This document shows, in pieces, positions 27,066-37,126 of a stretch of 64,000 bases of DNA. The stretch is taken from positions 186,001-250,000 of the forward strand of contig CAJJBE010000003.1 in assembly GCA_905182335.1 (NCBI GenBank). Direction: 5' to 3'. The notes under the pieces are model-generated. The model did not search any database and was not told the DNA's origin. It worked only from the letters and a program-made list of their open reading frames with translations. Source of the DNA: Flavobacteriales bacterium UBA4466 (GTDB taxonomy: Bacteria; Bacteroidota; Bacteroidia; Flavobacteriales_D; Crocinitomicaceae). Every line of letters begins with the position of its first letter. The stretch's first letter is position 1. A program made the translations under genes and the position numbers.

Positions 27066-29351
27066 ATGGTTAGAGAAGAGAAGTTTAAAAAGTATATATG
27101 GGTTGTTTTAGGTTTTTTTATCTTGGTGACGGCTTATTTAGGATATGAAGTAACTAAAGTTCGATTCGATTATGATTTCGAAAAGTTTTTTCCAACTAAT
27201 GATGAAGAGACAGATTTTTTCCTCAATTACAGGTCGAAGTTTAGTTCAGATAATGATTTCTTGCTTATTTCTGTAGAAGCCAATGATGGCATATTTCAGA
27301 AGTCCTTTCTTCAAGAAGTTGATGCTTTCACTAGAGAAGTTGAAAAAATAAAAAGTATCGAATTTGTTAATTCGATAACGAATCAAGAAGAATATTTCAT
27401 ATTTACTGGTGGCGTAACTGACTCAAAACCTTACATCGACTTCAATGATTTTGATTCTGAAAGGGATTCAATACGCATTTATAAAAATGACGAATTAATA
27501 AATACAGCAGTAGCTAAAGATGGAAAGTCTCTATGCTTATTTGTTAGACATGAGGATTATCTTTCTATAAATAAAAGTGATGATTTAATTTTTGATTTAA
27601 ATAAGGTGATAGAATCCCATTCGTTTGATAAGGTTCGAATGGCTGGAAGAACAATTGGTGAAAAGTATTACATCGATAATATGACTTTTGAAATGGCTTT
27701 ATTTATTGGGCTGAGCGTATTTCTAGTTATTTTCTTTTTATTTATTGCCTTTAAATCTATTTGGGGAGTCTTAATTCCTCAAGTTGTAATTTTATCATCA
27801 ATGGTTTGGGTTCTTGGCGGTATGGGGTTTTTTGGTCAGCCAATTAATATCATCCTCTGCAGCTTGCCGTCAATCATGTTTGTTGTTTCTATGTCAGATG
27901 TGATTCATTTAGTATCTCGATATTTAGACGTATTGCGTACAGAGGATACTGTTTTTAAAGCTATAACGATTGCCGTGAAAGAGGTTGGAATGGCAACTTT
28001 TTTAACATCATTGACAACATCAATAGGTTTTTTCTCTCTGTATTTCGTTAATATTCAGCCAATAAGATCTTTTGGAGTTATTATGGGTATTGGTGTTTTG
28101 ATCGCTTTTATCTTGACATTTTTGACTTTGCCAATATTGTTTTACCTGTTTCCAGGTCCAAAGTATGTTAGAGAAGAAAAGAAAGATCATTTCTGGAGGA
28201 AATATTTAGAAAGCTCCTTTGTTCTTGTGATTAGAAGACAGAAAACGATTTTTATTACAACTGGAGTAGTTGTTTTACTGAGTATTATTGGATTAATGCG
28301 TATTGATACGAACAATTTTTTAATGGATGATCTCAAGGAGAATGAACCACTTAAGTTAGATTTTAATTTCTTTGACGATCACTATGGTGGTGTTCGTCCG
28401 TTTGAGTTATCGGTAACATTAAGGGATACTTCAATTTCAGTTTGGGATAAAGAAGTATTACAAAAAATAAATACTATTGAGGAATACCTAAGTCTAAATT
28501 ATGGTGTTGGGATAAAAATGTCCTTGATAACAATGTTGAAAATTGCCAATCGTTCATCGCATGCAGGAAATAAAGAGTATTATATCTTGCCAACATCTAC
28601 AAAAAAAATTAGAAAATATAGACGTGCTCTTCGTTTAGGGGCAAAAGGGGAGTTTGTAAAATCAATTATTGACTCTGCAGAGAATGTAACACGTATAACA
28701 GGTACAATAGCAGATTTAGGAAATCAAATCATTTCAAAAAAGAATGATGACCTTTTTAATTTCATAAAAAAAAATAAACTGGATGAGATGCTCGAATTTA
28801 ATATTACAGGAACAGCACACTTGGTAGATAAAAATTTAAAATACTTATCTATAAGCTTGGTTCGAGGACTGGGGGTCTCTATTTTTATTGTTGCACTTAT
28901 AATTGGATTTGTCTATCGGTCAGGTTCAATTTTAGTGATTAGTATTATTACCAATTTAATTCCACTTCTTTTTATTGGGGGGGTAATGGGCTTCATGGGT
29001 GTTGAGTTGAAAACGAGTACATCAATCATTTTTACCATTGCTTTTGGAATTGCCGTAGATGATACGATTCACTTTCTAGGGAAGTTTAAATATGAGTTAC
29101 TCAAAGGGAAAGGAAAGATGTATGCATTGAAACGTAGTTATCTAACTACTGGCAAAGCAATGATTTTGACCACTCTGATATTATGCTCAGGATTTATGTT
29201 GTTATTATTTTCAAGTTTTCTAGGCACTTTTTATATGGGTCTGTTGCTCTGTGTAACACTGTTTGTAGCATTGATAGCCGATTTGACTATTCTGCCAATT
29301 ATGTTGATGGTTTTCTACAAGCCAAAGCTCAAAGGAGTAAGTAATAAATAA
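27066..29351 (+). CDS. RND superfamily (MMPL/patched-like) membrane transporter
   Basis: A 761-residue polytopic protein with duplicated RND architecture. Helix 1 is at about residues 12-30, followed by a ~170-residue periplasmic loop starting RFDYDFEKFFP, then a five-helix bundle (about 205-365). A second helix (about 393-412), second loop and second bundle (about 595-750) complete it. The bundles carry the typical VSMSDVIHL and GIAVDDTIHF acidic motifs expected of proton-driven transport. It is shorter than tripartite efflux pumps and lacks an adjacent MFP partner, so lipid or hopanoid-type export is plausible. Substrate unknown. Confidence 0.88.
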   Translation: MVREEKFKKYIWVVLGFFILVTAYLGYEVTKVRFDYDFEKFFPTNDEETDFFLNYRSKFSSDNDFLLISVEANDGIFQKSFLQEVDAFTREVEKIKSIEFVNSITNQEEYFIFTGGVTDSKPYIDFNDFDSERDSIRIYKNDELINTAVAKDGKSLCLFVRHEDYLSINKSDDLIFDLNKVIESHSFDKVRMAGRTIGEKYYIDNMTFEMALFIGLSVFLVIFFLFIAFKSIWGVLIPQVVILSSMVWVLGGMGFFGQPINIILCSLPSIMFVVSMSDVIHLVSRYLDVLRTEDTVFKAITIAVKEVGMATFLTSLTTSIGFFSLYFVNIQPIRSFGVIMGIGVLIAFILTFLTLPILFYLFPGPKYVREEKKDHFWRKYLESSFVLVIRRQKTIFITTGVVVLLSIIGLMRIDTNNFLMDDLKENEPLKLDFNFFDDHYGGVRPFELSVTLRDTSISVWDKEVLQKINTIEEYLSLNYGVGIKMSLITMLKIANRSSHAGNKEYYILPTSTKKIRKYRRALRLGAKGEFVKSIIDSAENVTRITGTIADLGNQIISKKNDDLFNFIKKNKLDEMLEFNITGTAHLVDKNLKYLSISLVRGLGVSIFIVALIIGFVYRSGSILVISIITNLIPLLFIGGVMGFMGVELKTSTSIIFTIAFGIAVDDTIHFLGKFKYELLKGKGKMYALKRSYLTTGKAMILTTLILCSGFMLLLFSSFLGTFYMGLLLCVTLFVALIADLTILPIMLMVFYKPKLKGVSNK

Positions 29352-29400
29352 TTTTATAATTTTATAAATCCTTTAAATAACATTAGGTTGAAATAAGAGT

Positions 29401-31005
29401 ATGTCATCAAAAACTAAATTACCATCTTTTTTTATTGCGCTAGTTCCTATCATAGTATTGGTCGGTCTGTTGATCTTGAATGTAAATATTTATGAGGACG
29501 ATGCGACTTACGGTCCAAATCAGATTGCTTTATTGATTGCTGCCGCGGTTGCTACTGTAATTGGTTTTTGTCTGAATTATTCTTGGAATGAACTTCAGGG
29601 TGGGATTGTTAAGAGTATTAAGTCAGCGCTTCCTGCCTTGCTTATTCTTTTGTTAATTGGTGCTTTAGCAGGAACATGGATGATCTCAGGTGTTATCCCA
29701 TCAATGATTTACTACGGATTAAAAATATTAAACCCAACTGTATTTTTAGTTGCTGCTTGTGCGATTAGTGCAATCGTTGCGGTGGCGACCGGTAGTTCAT
29801 GGAGTACTATTGCAACGGTCGGATTGGCTTTGCTTGGTATTGGTTCTGTGCTTGGAATTCATGAAGGTGTTGTGGCAGGGGCAATTATTTCAGGGTCTTA
29901 TTTTGGTGATAAAATGTCACCACTTTCTGATACAACAAACTTAGCACCGGCAATGGCAGGAGCTGATTTGTTTACTCATATTCGTTACATGGCGAAGACA
30001 ACAATACCGTCAATTGTAATCACTTTAGTAATTTTCCTTGTTTGGGGATTCACAATTGACTCAAATCCTAGTGAAGAAGGGGTTCAAGGAATTTTAGACT
30101 TGTTAGAATCGAAGTTTTATATCTCACCTGTATTATTTATTGTGCCAGTGGTCGTTATTTTCTTAATCATTAAGAAAGTAGATGCTGTTCCTTCCTTATT
30201 CATTGGTGTAATTATGGGGGCTGTTGTATCCGTAATTTTCCAACCTGATTTGATTAAAGAATTAGGAGGGAATACCGGTAATTACATCTATGATTCATAC
30301 AAATTAGCTGTAGATGCCATGTTCGGAGAGGTTTCACTTTTAGGTGGAGATCATGAAGTGTTTACCGCATTGTTAGAGGAATTCCCAGAAAAAGAAGTAT
30401 ACCAGCCAATGATACCATTATTAGCTATGGAATCTAAAATCTATCATGAATTACTGATTAGTGATTCAGATACATACAGCGGGATTCACAAGTTATTCGG
30501 ATCGAAAGGAATGTCAGGAATGATGAATACCATTTGGTTAATTATCTGTGCAATGGCCTTTGGTGGCGTTATGGAAGCTTGCGGTTTGTTGCAACGAATA
30601 ACTACTGCCGTTGTTTCTTTGGCTAAAACGACAGGATCACTTATTGCTACTACTGCAGGAACCTGTGTATTCTTTAATGCTACCGCGTCAGATCAATATT
30701 TGGCAATCGTGGTGCCGGGAAGAATGTTTGCAGATACATATAGAGAAAGAGGGCTCGCACCGGAAAATTTAAGTCGTACACTTGAAGATTCAGGAACGGT
30801 GACATCTGTTCTTTTTCCTTGGAATACATGCGGAGCTGCTCAGTCAACTGTTTTGGGTGTTGCTACAGGTGAGTATTGGATGTATTGTTTCTTTAATCTG
30901 ATAAGTCCTGCGATGACAATTATTTATGGATATTTCAATATTAAAATAGCCTTAATTGATTCAGATGCGAAAGTTGAAGAAGTTGATTTGAGCGAACCAG
31001 AATAA
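29401..31005 (+). CDS. NhaC family Na+/H+ antiporter
   Basis: A 534-residue inner-membrane protein with about 12 helices. NhaC hallmarks include ATGSSWSTIATVGLALLGIG, HEGVVAGAIISGSYFGDKMSPLSDTTNLAPA and, in the second half, FNATASDQYLAIVVPGRMF and SVLFPWNTCGAAQ. NhaC exchanges internal Na+ for H+ (some members exchange malate/lactate, which cannot be excluded). It follows the RND gene by 49 bases. Fits a marine or brackish lifestyle. Confidence 0.93.
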   Translation: MSSKTKLPSFFIALVPIIVLVGLLILNVNIYEDDATYGPNQIALLIAAAVATVIGFCLNYSWNELQGGIVKSIKSALPALLILLLIGALAGTWMISGVIPSMIYYGLKILNPTVFLVAACAISAIVAVATGSSWSTIATVGLALLGIGSVLGIHEGVVAGAIISGSYFGDKMSPLSDTTNLAPAMAGADLFTHIRYMAKTTIPSIVITLVIFLVWGFTIDSNPSEEGVQGILDLLESKFYISPVLFIVPVVVIFLIIKKVDAVPSLFIGVIMGAVVSVIFQPDLIKELGGNTGNYIYDSYKLAVDAMFGEVSLLGGDHEVFTALLEEFPEKEVYQPMIPLLAMESKIYHELLISDSDTYSGIHKLFGSKGMSGMMNTIWLIICAMAFGGVMEACGLLQRITTAVVSLAKTTGSLIATTAGTCVFFNATASDQYLAIVVPGRMFADTYRERGLAPENLSRTLEDSGTVTSVLFPWNTCGAAQSTVLGVATGEYWMYCFFNLISPAMTIIYGYFNIKIALIDSDAKVEEVDLSEPE

Positions 31006-31065
31006 CAAGTAAACGTCATCTTAAAAAAGTAAGCCTCAGACTATAAAAAATAGAAGCCTTTTTTG

Positions 31066-31073
31066 TATTTTTG
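31066..31073 (+). promoter_or_regulatory. -7 box (TATTTTTG) for ffh
   Basis: Exact TAnnTTTG match, 24 bases before the ffh ATG. The surrounding run is T-rich, so a chance match is easier here than elsewhere. Confidence 0.45.
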
Positions 31074-31097
31074 TAGCCCGAAAACCATTGTAATAAT

Positions 31098-32447
31098 ATG
31101 TTTGAAAATTTAACTGATAAGTTTGAAAGAGCTTTCAAGGTCTTAAAAGGACAAGGACAAATTTCTGAGATTAATGTTGCTGAGACATTAAAAGACGTGC
31201 GACGTGCATTATTAGATGCCGATGTTAACTTTAAAACTGCGAAAGATTTCACTACTGCTGTGAAGGAAAAGGCTATTGGTGCAAATGTGCTTACTGCGAT
31301 TTCTCCAGGGCAATTGATGATTAAGATCTGCCACGAAGAGTTGGTAGAATTGATGGGAGGCAATGAAGTTGAGATCAACGTTAAAGGAAATCCTGGAATT
31401 ATCTTAATGTCGGGACTTCAAGGTTCAGGTAAAACGACGTTCTCAGGGAAGCTTGGGAGTTACTTGAAAAACAAAAAAGGAAAGAATCCGCTATTAGTTG
31501 CTTGCGATGTATACCGTCCTGCTGCCATTGATCAACTTCATGTTTTAGGAGATCAATTAGGTATTGAAGTTTATTCAAACAAAGAAGAAAAAAATCCTGT
31601 TAAGATTGCATTAGCTGCTATTCAACATGCGAAAAGCAAAGGGTTTAACGTAGTGATTGTCGATACTGCAGGCCGTCTTGCTGTTGATGAGCAAATGATG
31701 GGTGAAATAGCTGATGTAAAGAACGCAATTCAGCCAACTGAAACTTTGTTCGTTGTGGATGCAATGACAGGTCAGGATGCGGTTAATACGGCGAAAGCGT
31801 TTAACGAGCGAATTAATTTTGATGGTGTTGTTTTGACGAAATTAGATGGTGATACTCGTGGTGGTGCTGCGTTGTCTATTAAATCTATTGTTAATAAGCC
31901 AATTAAATTTGTAGGTACGGGTGAGAAAATGGATGCATTAGATGTATTCTACCCTGCACGTATGGCAGATCGAATCTTAGGTAAGGGAGATGTGGTTTCC
32001 TTAGTTGAGAAAGCACAAGAGCATTTTAGCGAAGAAGAGGCGCGTAAGCTCCAAAAGAGGATTAATAAAAATCAATTCGATTTTAATGACTTCTTAAGTC
32101 AACTTCAGCAGGTGAAAAAAATGGGGAATGTTAAAGATTTGATGGGAATGTTACCAGGAATGGGAAAAGCATTGAAAGACGTAGATATAAAAGACGACGC
32201 ATTTAAGTATATCGAAGCAATTATCTATTCAATGACACCTAAAGAGCGAGAGAACCCTGACCTTATAAATGTACCTCGTAAGAATAGACTTGCAAAAGGG
32301 AGTGGTACAAATATTCAAGAGGTTAATAAACTGATGAAACAATTTGGCGATACTAAGAAAATGATGAAAATGATGAATAATCCAGCTAATATGCGTCAGA
32401 TGATGAAGCAAATGAAAGGAATGGGCGGAGGAATGCCGGGGGTTTAA
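31098..32447 (+). CDS. ffh: signal recognition particle protein Ffh
   Basis: The 449-residue SRP54 GTPase that, with 4.5S RNA, delivers membrane proteins to FtsY. An N-terminal helical domain opens MFENLTDKFERAFKVLKGQG. The G domain has GLQGSGKTTFSGKL (G1), DVYRPAAIDQL, DTAGRLAVDEQ (G3) and TKLDGDTRGGAAL (G4). The methionine-rich M domain fills the last ~140 residues (MGMLPGMGKAL.., ending MKQMKGMGGGMPGV). Length and order are normal. A probable terminator follows. Confidence 0.97.
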   Translation: MFENLTDKFERAFKVLKGQGQISEINVAETLKDVRRALLDADVNFKTAKDFTTAVKEKAIGANVLTAISPGQLMIKICHEELVELMGGNEVEINVKGNPGIILMSGLQGSGKTTFSGKLGSYLKNKKGKNPLLVACDVYRPAAIDQLHVLGDQLGIEVYSNKEEKNPVKIALAAIQHAKSKGFNVVIVDTAGRLAVDEQMMGEIADVKNAIQPTETLFVVDAMTGQDAVNTAKAFNERINFDGVVLTKLDGDTRGGAALSIKSIVNKPIKFVGTGEKMDALDVFYPARMADRILGKGDVVSLVEKAQEHFSEEEARKLQKRINKNQFDFNDFLSQLQQVKKMGNVKDLMGMLPGMGKALKDVDIKDDAFKYIEAIIYSMTPKERENPDLINVPRKNRLAKGSGTNIQEVNKLMKQFGDTKKMMKMMNNPANMRQMMKQMKGMGGGMPGV

Positions 32448-32471
32448 AGTTCATTCCAACAAAAAAATAAA

Positions 32472-32503
32472 AAGACTTCCTAAATTTCAGAAAGTATTTT
32501 TTT
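32472..32503 (+). terminator. probable terminator of ffh
   Basis: ACTTCCT-AAATTTC-AGAAAGT forms a 7-bp stem with one mismatch, followed by a run of seven T. It begins about 27 bases past the ffh stop. Confidence 0.5.
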
Positions 32504-32615
32504 AAATATAAACTTAACACAACTATCTTTAATTCATAGTATTAGACACTACTTCTTTAATTAACTAATTAACTTCTTTAAATCTATATTTTCTTTATAG
32601 AAGTAGAGTTGAAGC

Positions 32616-33371
32616 TTAGTTCCAAGTTTTTAATTCAGTCTTTTCCTCATCAATTTCAAGATATGTGCAGTAATTAATCCATTCACCAAGATTAATGTAT
32701 TTTGAGCCTTTAGTTAGCTTAACCTCTAATGGTAAATGTCTATGACCAAAAATAAAATAGTCAGTATGCTTTTTCTTAAGTTCCTCTTTACAGTATTGTA
32801 CAAGCCATTCATTCTTTTCACAAAGAAATTTTTCATCTGAATTCCCAGTCATTGCACGACTTTTCTTACTAGACATTTCAGCTAGCCAGATTCCGAAATT
32901 TGGATGTAGTCTAGCGAAACACCATTGGCAAAATTTATTTTCAAAAAACTTCTTAATGAACTTGTACCCCTTATCTCCAGGTCCTAATCCATCACCGTGA
33001 CCAATTAAGTATGATTTCCCGAAGAATTCACGCTCTATGGGTTTTCTGTATAATTGAACTCCTAGCTCCTTTGGAAGGTAGTCGAATATCCACATATCAT
33101 GGTTTCCAGTAAAAATATGAACTTGAATCCCTTTATCTGTTAATTCAGCAATTTTACCCTGTATACGTACAAAACCTCTTGGAATTGCACGTTTATATTC
33201 GAACCAAAAATCAAAAATATCACCCACTAAGAATATCTCTCTAGCAGTTGGTTGAATATGATTTAACCAATCTACAATTTTCTTTTCACGAACAAGACTT
33301 TCGTCATGGTTTGGTGCCCCTAAATGAAAATCAGAGGCAAAATAGATTTTTTTAGAGGTGGAATTAGACAT
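32616..33371 (-). CDS. lpxH: UDP-2,3-diacylglucosamine diphosphatase (LpxH-type calcineurin-like phosphoesterase)
   Basis: A 251-residue metallophosphoesterase of the lipid A pathway, hydrolysing UDP-2,3-diacylglucosamine to lipid X. The two-metal motifs are all present: ASDFHLG, VGDIFDFWFEY, FTGNHDMW, IGHGDGLGPGD and FGHRHLP. The N-terminus and spacing fit the Bacteroidota LpxH group. It is last in the leftward run that also contains lpxK, which acts two steps later in the same pathway, supporting the assignment. Confidence 0.9.
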   Translation of the reverse strand: MSNSTSKKIYFASDFHLGAPNHDESLVREKKIVDWLNHIQPTAREIFLVGDIFDFWFEYKRAIPRGFVRIQGKIAELTDKGIQVHIFTGNHDMWIFDYLPKELGVQLYRKPIEREFFGKSYLIGHGDGLGPGDKGYKFIKKFFENKFCQWCFARLHPNFGIWLAEMSSKKSRAMTGNSDEKFLCEKNEWLVQYCKEELKKKHTDYFIFGHRHLPLEVKLTKGSKYINLGEWINYCTYLEIDEEKTELKTWN

Positions 33372-33377
33372 TTTTAT

Positions 33378-34481
33378 TTATTTAAAAATACGAGCTAACT
33401 CATTCGTTAATTCCATTCCTCTCAACTTTGTTGCTATAATTGTACCGTCTCGATCAATCAATACTGTAAATGGAATTCCAGAAACACCATATTTCTTTGG
33501 AGCACTAGAGGCCCATCCATTTAAATCACTCACATGATTTGGCCAAGAAAGTTTATCTTTCTCAATAGCCTGTAACCATTTTATTTTATCCTTATCCAGT
33601 GAAACACTCATGACTGTGAATCCTTCATCTTTATATTGTTCGTACAATTTAACAACTGTAGGGTTTTCTCTGCGGCACGGTCCACACCATGATGCCCAGA
33701 AATCTAACAATACAACTTGGCCGCGTAAGTCAGACAACTTCATTGTAGTTTTACGATCCGTTCTTAGTTCTTTAAAATCAGGGGCAGCTTTTCCTGGAGC
33801 TAAATTGTCACTAGCAGAATATTGAGATTTTATACTTTCAAATTTTTTCTGGAGTGCCTGAATACTTGGTGAATCAGCAAAACAAGCTCCTAATTGTTTT
33901 ACAATGGACTCGTAGGTAGCAAATTCTGTTTCCATGTTAATAGAGCCTAAAGCTGCATAAAGTGCAGCTGATCCAGGGTTTTTTGACACAAAAGCTTTAT
34001 TGATACCTTGAAATTTTTGATATTCTTGTCCCATCATTCGGTTAATTTCTTCCTTTTTTAATGGGTTGGCTTTAATCGCTGTCATTGCAGAATCACTCTT
34101 TGTATTCCAAGTATTTAATTGTACAATATACTTGTACATGTTGGCTGACTCTTCAGAGTTAACGATGTTTACAAATTGAGATAAATTTTCACCGTCACCA
34201 TATACCTTTACATCTGCTTTATCTCGAAGTATTAAACTGATATGACCATTATCTAATCTTAATACATAATAGTCAGGATTATCTAGTTTTCCTTCAATTT
34301 TGAACGTACCATCTTTATTCATTTTTGCTCCAATATAATTCACATAATGAGTCCCGAAAAACTGAGCTATGTAAACGGAATCTGAGGGTGTGTTAAAAAT
34401 ATTACCAGATACTTTTACATTTACTTGGCTCATTACCGAAAATGTAATTACTGTAAAGAAGATTAATGATATTGTTTTCAT
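33378..34481 (-). CDS. DUF4369-TlpA family thioredoxin-like protein, periplasmic
   Basis: A 367-residue exported protein (signal MKTISLIFFTVITFSVMSQ). The N-terminal ~110 residues are a DUF4369 beta domain (KVSGNIFNTPSDSVYIAQF). The C-terminal ~140 residues are a TlpA thioredoxin domain with active site FWASWCGPCRRENP and cis-proline loop GIPFTVLIDRDG. It is a likely thiol-disulfide reductase for envelope proteins or cytochromes. It is a tandem paralogue of the next upstream gene, separated by 6 bases. Confidence 0.88.
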   Translation of the reverse strand: MKTISLIFFTVITFSVMSQVNVKVSGNIFNTPSDSVYIAQFFGTHYVNYIGAKMNKDGTFKIEGKLDNPDYYVLRLDNGHISLILRDKADVKVYGDGENLSQFVNIVNSEESANMYKYIVQLNTWNTKSDSAMTAIKANPLKKEEINRMMGQEYQKFQGINKAFVSKNPGSAALYAALGSINMETEFATYESIVKQLGACFADSPSIQALQKKFESIKSQYSASDNLAPGKAAPDFKELRTDRKTTMKLSDLRGQVVLLDFWASWCGPCRRENPTVVKLYEQYKDEGFTVMSVSLDKDKIKWLQAIEKDKLSWPNHVSDLNGWASSAPKKYGVSGIPFTVLIDRDGTIIATKLRGMELTNELARIFK

Positions 34482-34487
34482 AATGTT

Positions 34488-35666
34488 TTATTTAGCAAAA
34501 AGTTCTTTCAATTTTTGTTCCAATTTTATTCCTCGCAATCCTGAGGCGATAATCATTCCTTCTTTGTCCACTAAAACAGTGTGAGGAATAGAGTTGAAGT
34601 TATATAATGAAATTAAAGGTGTGCTCCACATTTTAAGATCACTTCCGTGGTTGGGCCAAATTAATCCGTCTTTCGCGATAGCAGCTTTCCATGCTTCAGC
34701 ATTCTTATCCAAAGAGACAGAGAAAATGGTAAATCCTTTACCTTTATACTCATTGTATAATCTAACCATATTAGGACTTTCTTTTCTACAAGGCCCACAC
34801 CAAGATGCCCAGAAGTCAATCATCACGTATTTACCACGCAATTGAGAAAGACGAATATCCGAGCCATCAGGTTTCTTTAATACAATCTCAGGAGCAATAC
34901 GTTTACCAGAATTGTTTGATTTTTGCTGGTTGTATGCTGCTTCAATCTGTGCTACTTGATTTGTAAGCGTAGAAGCAATTGGAGAATCTTTGTATGTTGA
35001 AGCGTAAGCATCAGATACTCCTTTCAATACTTTAAGGTTATTTGAATCCCAGTTTTCAAAACCCATTGTAGGTGTTGCATGAGATGATAAGATGATATTG
35101 AATGCATTAGAAGGTTTTTTTTCCATTGAAGCAAGAGCGAAATTATCAATAACCCCTTTCATTACTAGGAATCGTTCTGTAAGGTCTTTATTACTGACTG
35201 TTCCCTTGAGACTAATTAATTCTTTTTTATTGGTATTAAAGTCTGAAATCAATGTCATGTACTCAGTCATAACAGGAGCCCAATTAGTTCCTTTTAACTT
35301 AGGTGTAGTTGCGTAATTAGTAAAGTTTGATGTGATTTTTACTTTATCATTTGGAACTAATGTTAATGGGATAATTTTTTCATCACTCTCTTCTCCCATG
35401 CGAAGTTGAAACATTCCAAGATTAGATATATTTCCTTGCATAGTGAATTTGCCAGAAGCGTCAGATTTAGCTTCAGCAATTACAATGTTTCCTTGTTTAC
35501 TGATTGATTCAAGATAAAACGTTGTGTTTTCTACTCCTTCAACAGTTCCTGAGACGATGAAGTTATTTGCTACACCATTTTCATCCACACCTAACTCTTC
35601 AATATCTTCTCCGCATGATGTAAAGAAGAAAAGTATTAAACTTAATATTGCTATATATTTAATCAT
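34488..35666 (-). CDS. DUF4369-TlpA family thioredoxin-like lipoprotein
   Basis: A 392-residue lipoprotein: signal MIKYIAILSLILFFFTSC with lipobox Cys18. A DUF4369 domain (FIVSGTVEGVENTTFYLES) is followed by a helical middle and a TlpA domain with FWASWCGPCRKESP and SIPHTVLVDKEG. Same architecture as its neighbour, but membrane-anchored. Its start overlaps the gatB stop by 4 bases (ATGA), so it is translationally coupled to a tRNA-charging gene, which is probably operon packing and not shared function. Confidence 0.88.
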   Translation of the reverse strand: MIKYIAILSLILFFFTSCGEDIEELGVDENGVANNFIVSGTVEGVENTTFYLESISKQGNIVIAEAKSDASGKFTMQGNISNLGMFQLRMGEESDEKIIPLTLVPNDKVKITSNFTNYATTPKLKGTNWAPVMTEYMTLISDFNTNKKELISLKGTVSNKDLTERFLVMKGVIDNFALASMEKKPSNAFNIILSSHATPTMGFENWDSNNLKVLKGVSDAYASTYKDSPIASTLTNQVAQIEAAYNQQKSNNSGKRIAPEIVLKKPDGSDIRLSQLRGKYVMIDFWASWCGPCRKESPNMVRLYNEYKGKGFTIFSVSLDKNAEAWKAAIAKDGLIWPNHGSDLKMWSTPLISLYNFNSIPHTVLVDKEGMIIASGLRGIKLEQKLKELFAK

Positions 35667-37123
35667 AATTTATCTAAAGTTTGTCGCATTAATATGTTTG
35701 CAGCCTTTGGGTCAGCTTTTCCTTTCGATGCTTTCATTAATTGCCCCATAAAGAAACCTGTCAATTGTTGTTCACCATTCTTATAGCGCTCGGCTTCAGA
35801 ACTGTGTTGCTCTAGTACCTCCTCAATAATTGTTAAAAGTGCATCTTGATTTGAATCTTGAATAAGATTCATTTCCTCTGCAATTTGTAAAGGTGCTTTC
35901 TCAGGCGCTTTTAATAGAGCAGGAAATATTTTTTGAGAAGCAACAGTAGATGATATTTTACCATCATCAATAACTCTGATTAAATCCGCGATTACTTTCG
36001 ATGCAATTGGGAATTCACCCATTCCTATTCCATTATGATTTAAGTATGATTTTATGTCACCCATCATCCAATTGGCAGCTGATTTATAGTTTGTAGTGTT
36101 TAGGATGATTTCTTCATAATACAATGCCAGTTCTTTTGAATCTGTCAAATTATAAGCGTCATATTCAGAAAGTTTCAGCTCATTTGTATATTTAAGAAAT
36201 AATTCTCTTGGCAGGGCGGGCATTTTAGCTTTAATCCCTTCAATTTGAGATTTTTTTATTACCAAAGGCTGTAAGTCTGGCTCAGGGAAGAAACGATAAT
36301 CATTCGCAGCTTCTTTTGAACGCATTGAGATGGTAGTGTTCTTTAGTGCATCATAAGAACGTGTTTCTTGAGCGATTACTTCACCTTTTTCAACTGCCTC
36401 AATGTGTCTGTTTATTTCAAATTCAATTGCTTTCTGAACATTTCGAATAGAGTTCATATTCTTAACCTCAACTCTACGTCCAAATTCCTTAGCGCCTTTA
36501 AGCATTACAGATACGTTGGCATCACAACGAAGAGAACTCTCTTCCATATTTCCATCACAAATTTCTAAGTAACGAACAAGTTTTCTTACCTCGGTAAGGT
36601 AGCTATACGCTTCTTTAGAAGATCTTAAGTCTGGTTCGGAAACAATTTCAACCAAAGGAACACCCGCACGATTCAAATCTACCAATGTATCAAATACATC
36701 AACATCATGAATACTTTTCCCAGCATCTTCTTCCATATGAATACGCGTCAAACGAATGGCTTTTTCCTTGCCTTCATCATCTTTAATATATACGTTTCCA
36801 TTTGTGCAGATGGGGGTCAAATCTTGTGTGATTTGATATCCTTTTGGTAAATCGGGGTAAAAATAGTTCTTACGTGCAAAATTTTGATGTTCTGCAATAT
36901 CAGACTCACAAGCTAACCCTAAGCGAATCGCAAATTCAATTGTTTTACGGTTCATCTTTGGTAAAGTTCCTGGGTGTCCCATTGTTACAACACTGACGTT
37001 ACTGTTCGGTGTTGAACCAAATTCATTAACATCTGAAGAATATGCTTTACTCTTCGTGAGCATTTGAGCATGGACTTCAAGTCCAATTACTACCTGATAT
37101 TTATCTCTGATTTCTGGAGACAT
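35663..37123 (-). CDS. gatB: aspartyl/glutamyl-tRNA(Asn/Gln) amidotransferase subunit B
   Basis: The 486-residue kinase/tRNA-binding subunit of GatCAB, which converts misacylated Glu-tRNA(Gln)/Asp-tRNA(Asn). Landmarks: YQVVIGLEVHAQMLTKSKAYS, GHPGTLPKMN, NYFYPDLPKGYQITQ, LTRIHMEEDAGKS, DLNRAGVPLVEIVSEPD, LRCDANVSV and the C-terminal YqeY-like tail (FMGQLMKASKGKADPKA). Full length. gatA and gatC are not in this window. Confidence 0.97.
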   Translation of the reverse strand: MSPEIRDKYQVVIGLEVHAQMLTKSKAYSSDVNEFGSTPNSNVSVVTMGHPGTLPKMNRKTIEFAIRLGLACESDIAEHQNFARKNYFYPDLPKGYQITQDLTPICTNGNVYIKDDEGKEKAIRLTRIHMEEDAGKSIHDVDVFDTLVDLNRAGVPLVEIVSEPDLRSSKEAYSYLTEVRKLVRYLEICDGNMEESSLRCDANVSVMLKGAKEFGRRVEVKNMNSIRNVQKAIEFEINRHIEAVEKGEVIAQETRSYDALKNTTISMRSKEAANDYRFFPEPDLQPLVIKKSQIEGIKAKMPALPRELFLKYTNELKLSEYDAYNLTDSKELALYYEEIILNTTNYKSAANWMMGDIKSYLNHNGIGMGEFPIASKVIADLIRVIDDGKISSTVASQKIFPALLKAPEKAPLQIAEEMNLIQDSNQDALLTIIEEVLEQHSSEAERYKNGEQQLTGFFMGQLMKASKGKADPKAANILMRQTLDKL

Positions 37124-37126
37124 AGA

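Noticed and set aside
35092-35316. + strand open frame inside the DUF4369-TlpA lipoprotein gene
   Set aside because: No start context, no homology I recognise; antisense to a well-supported gene.
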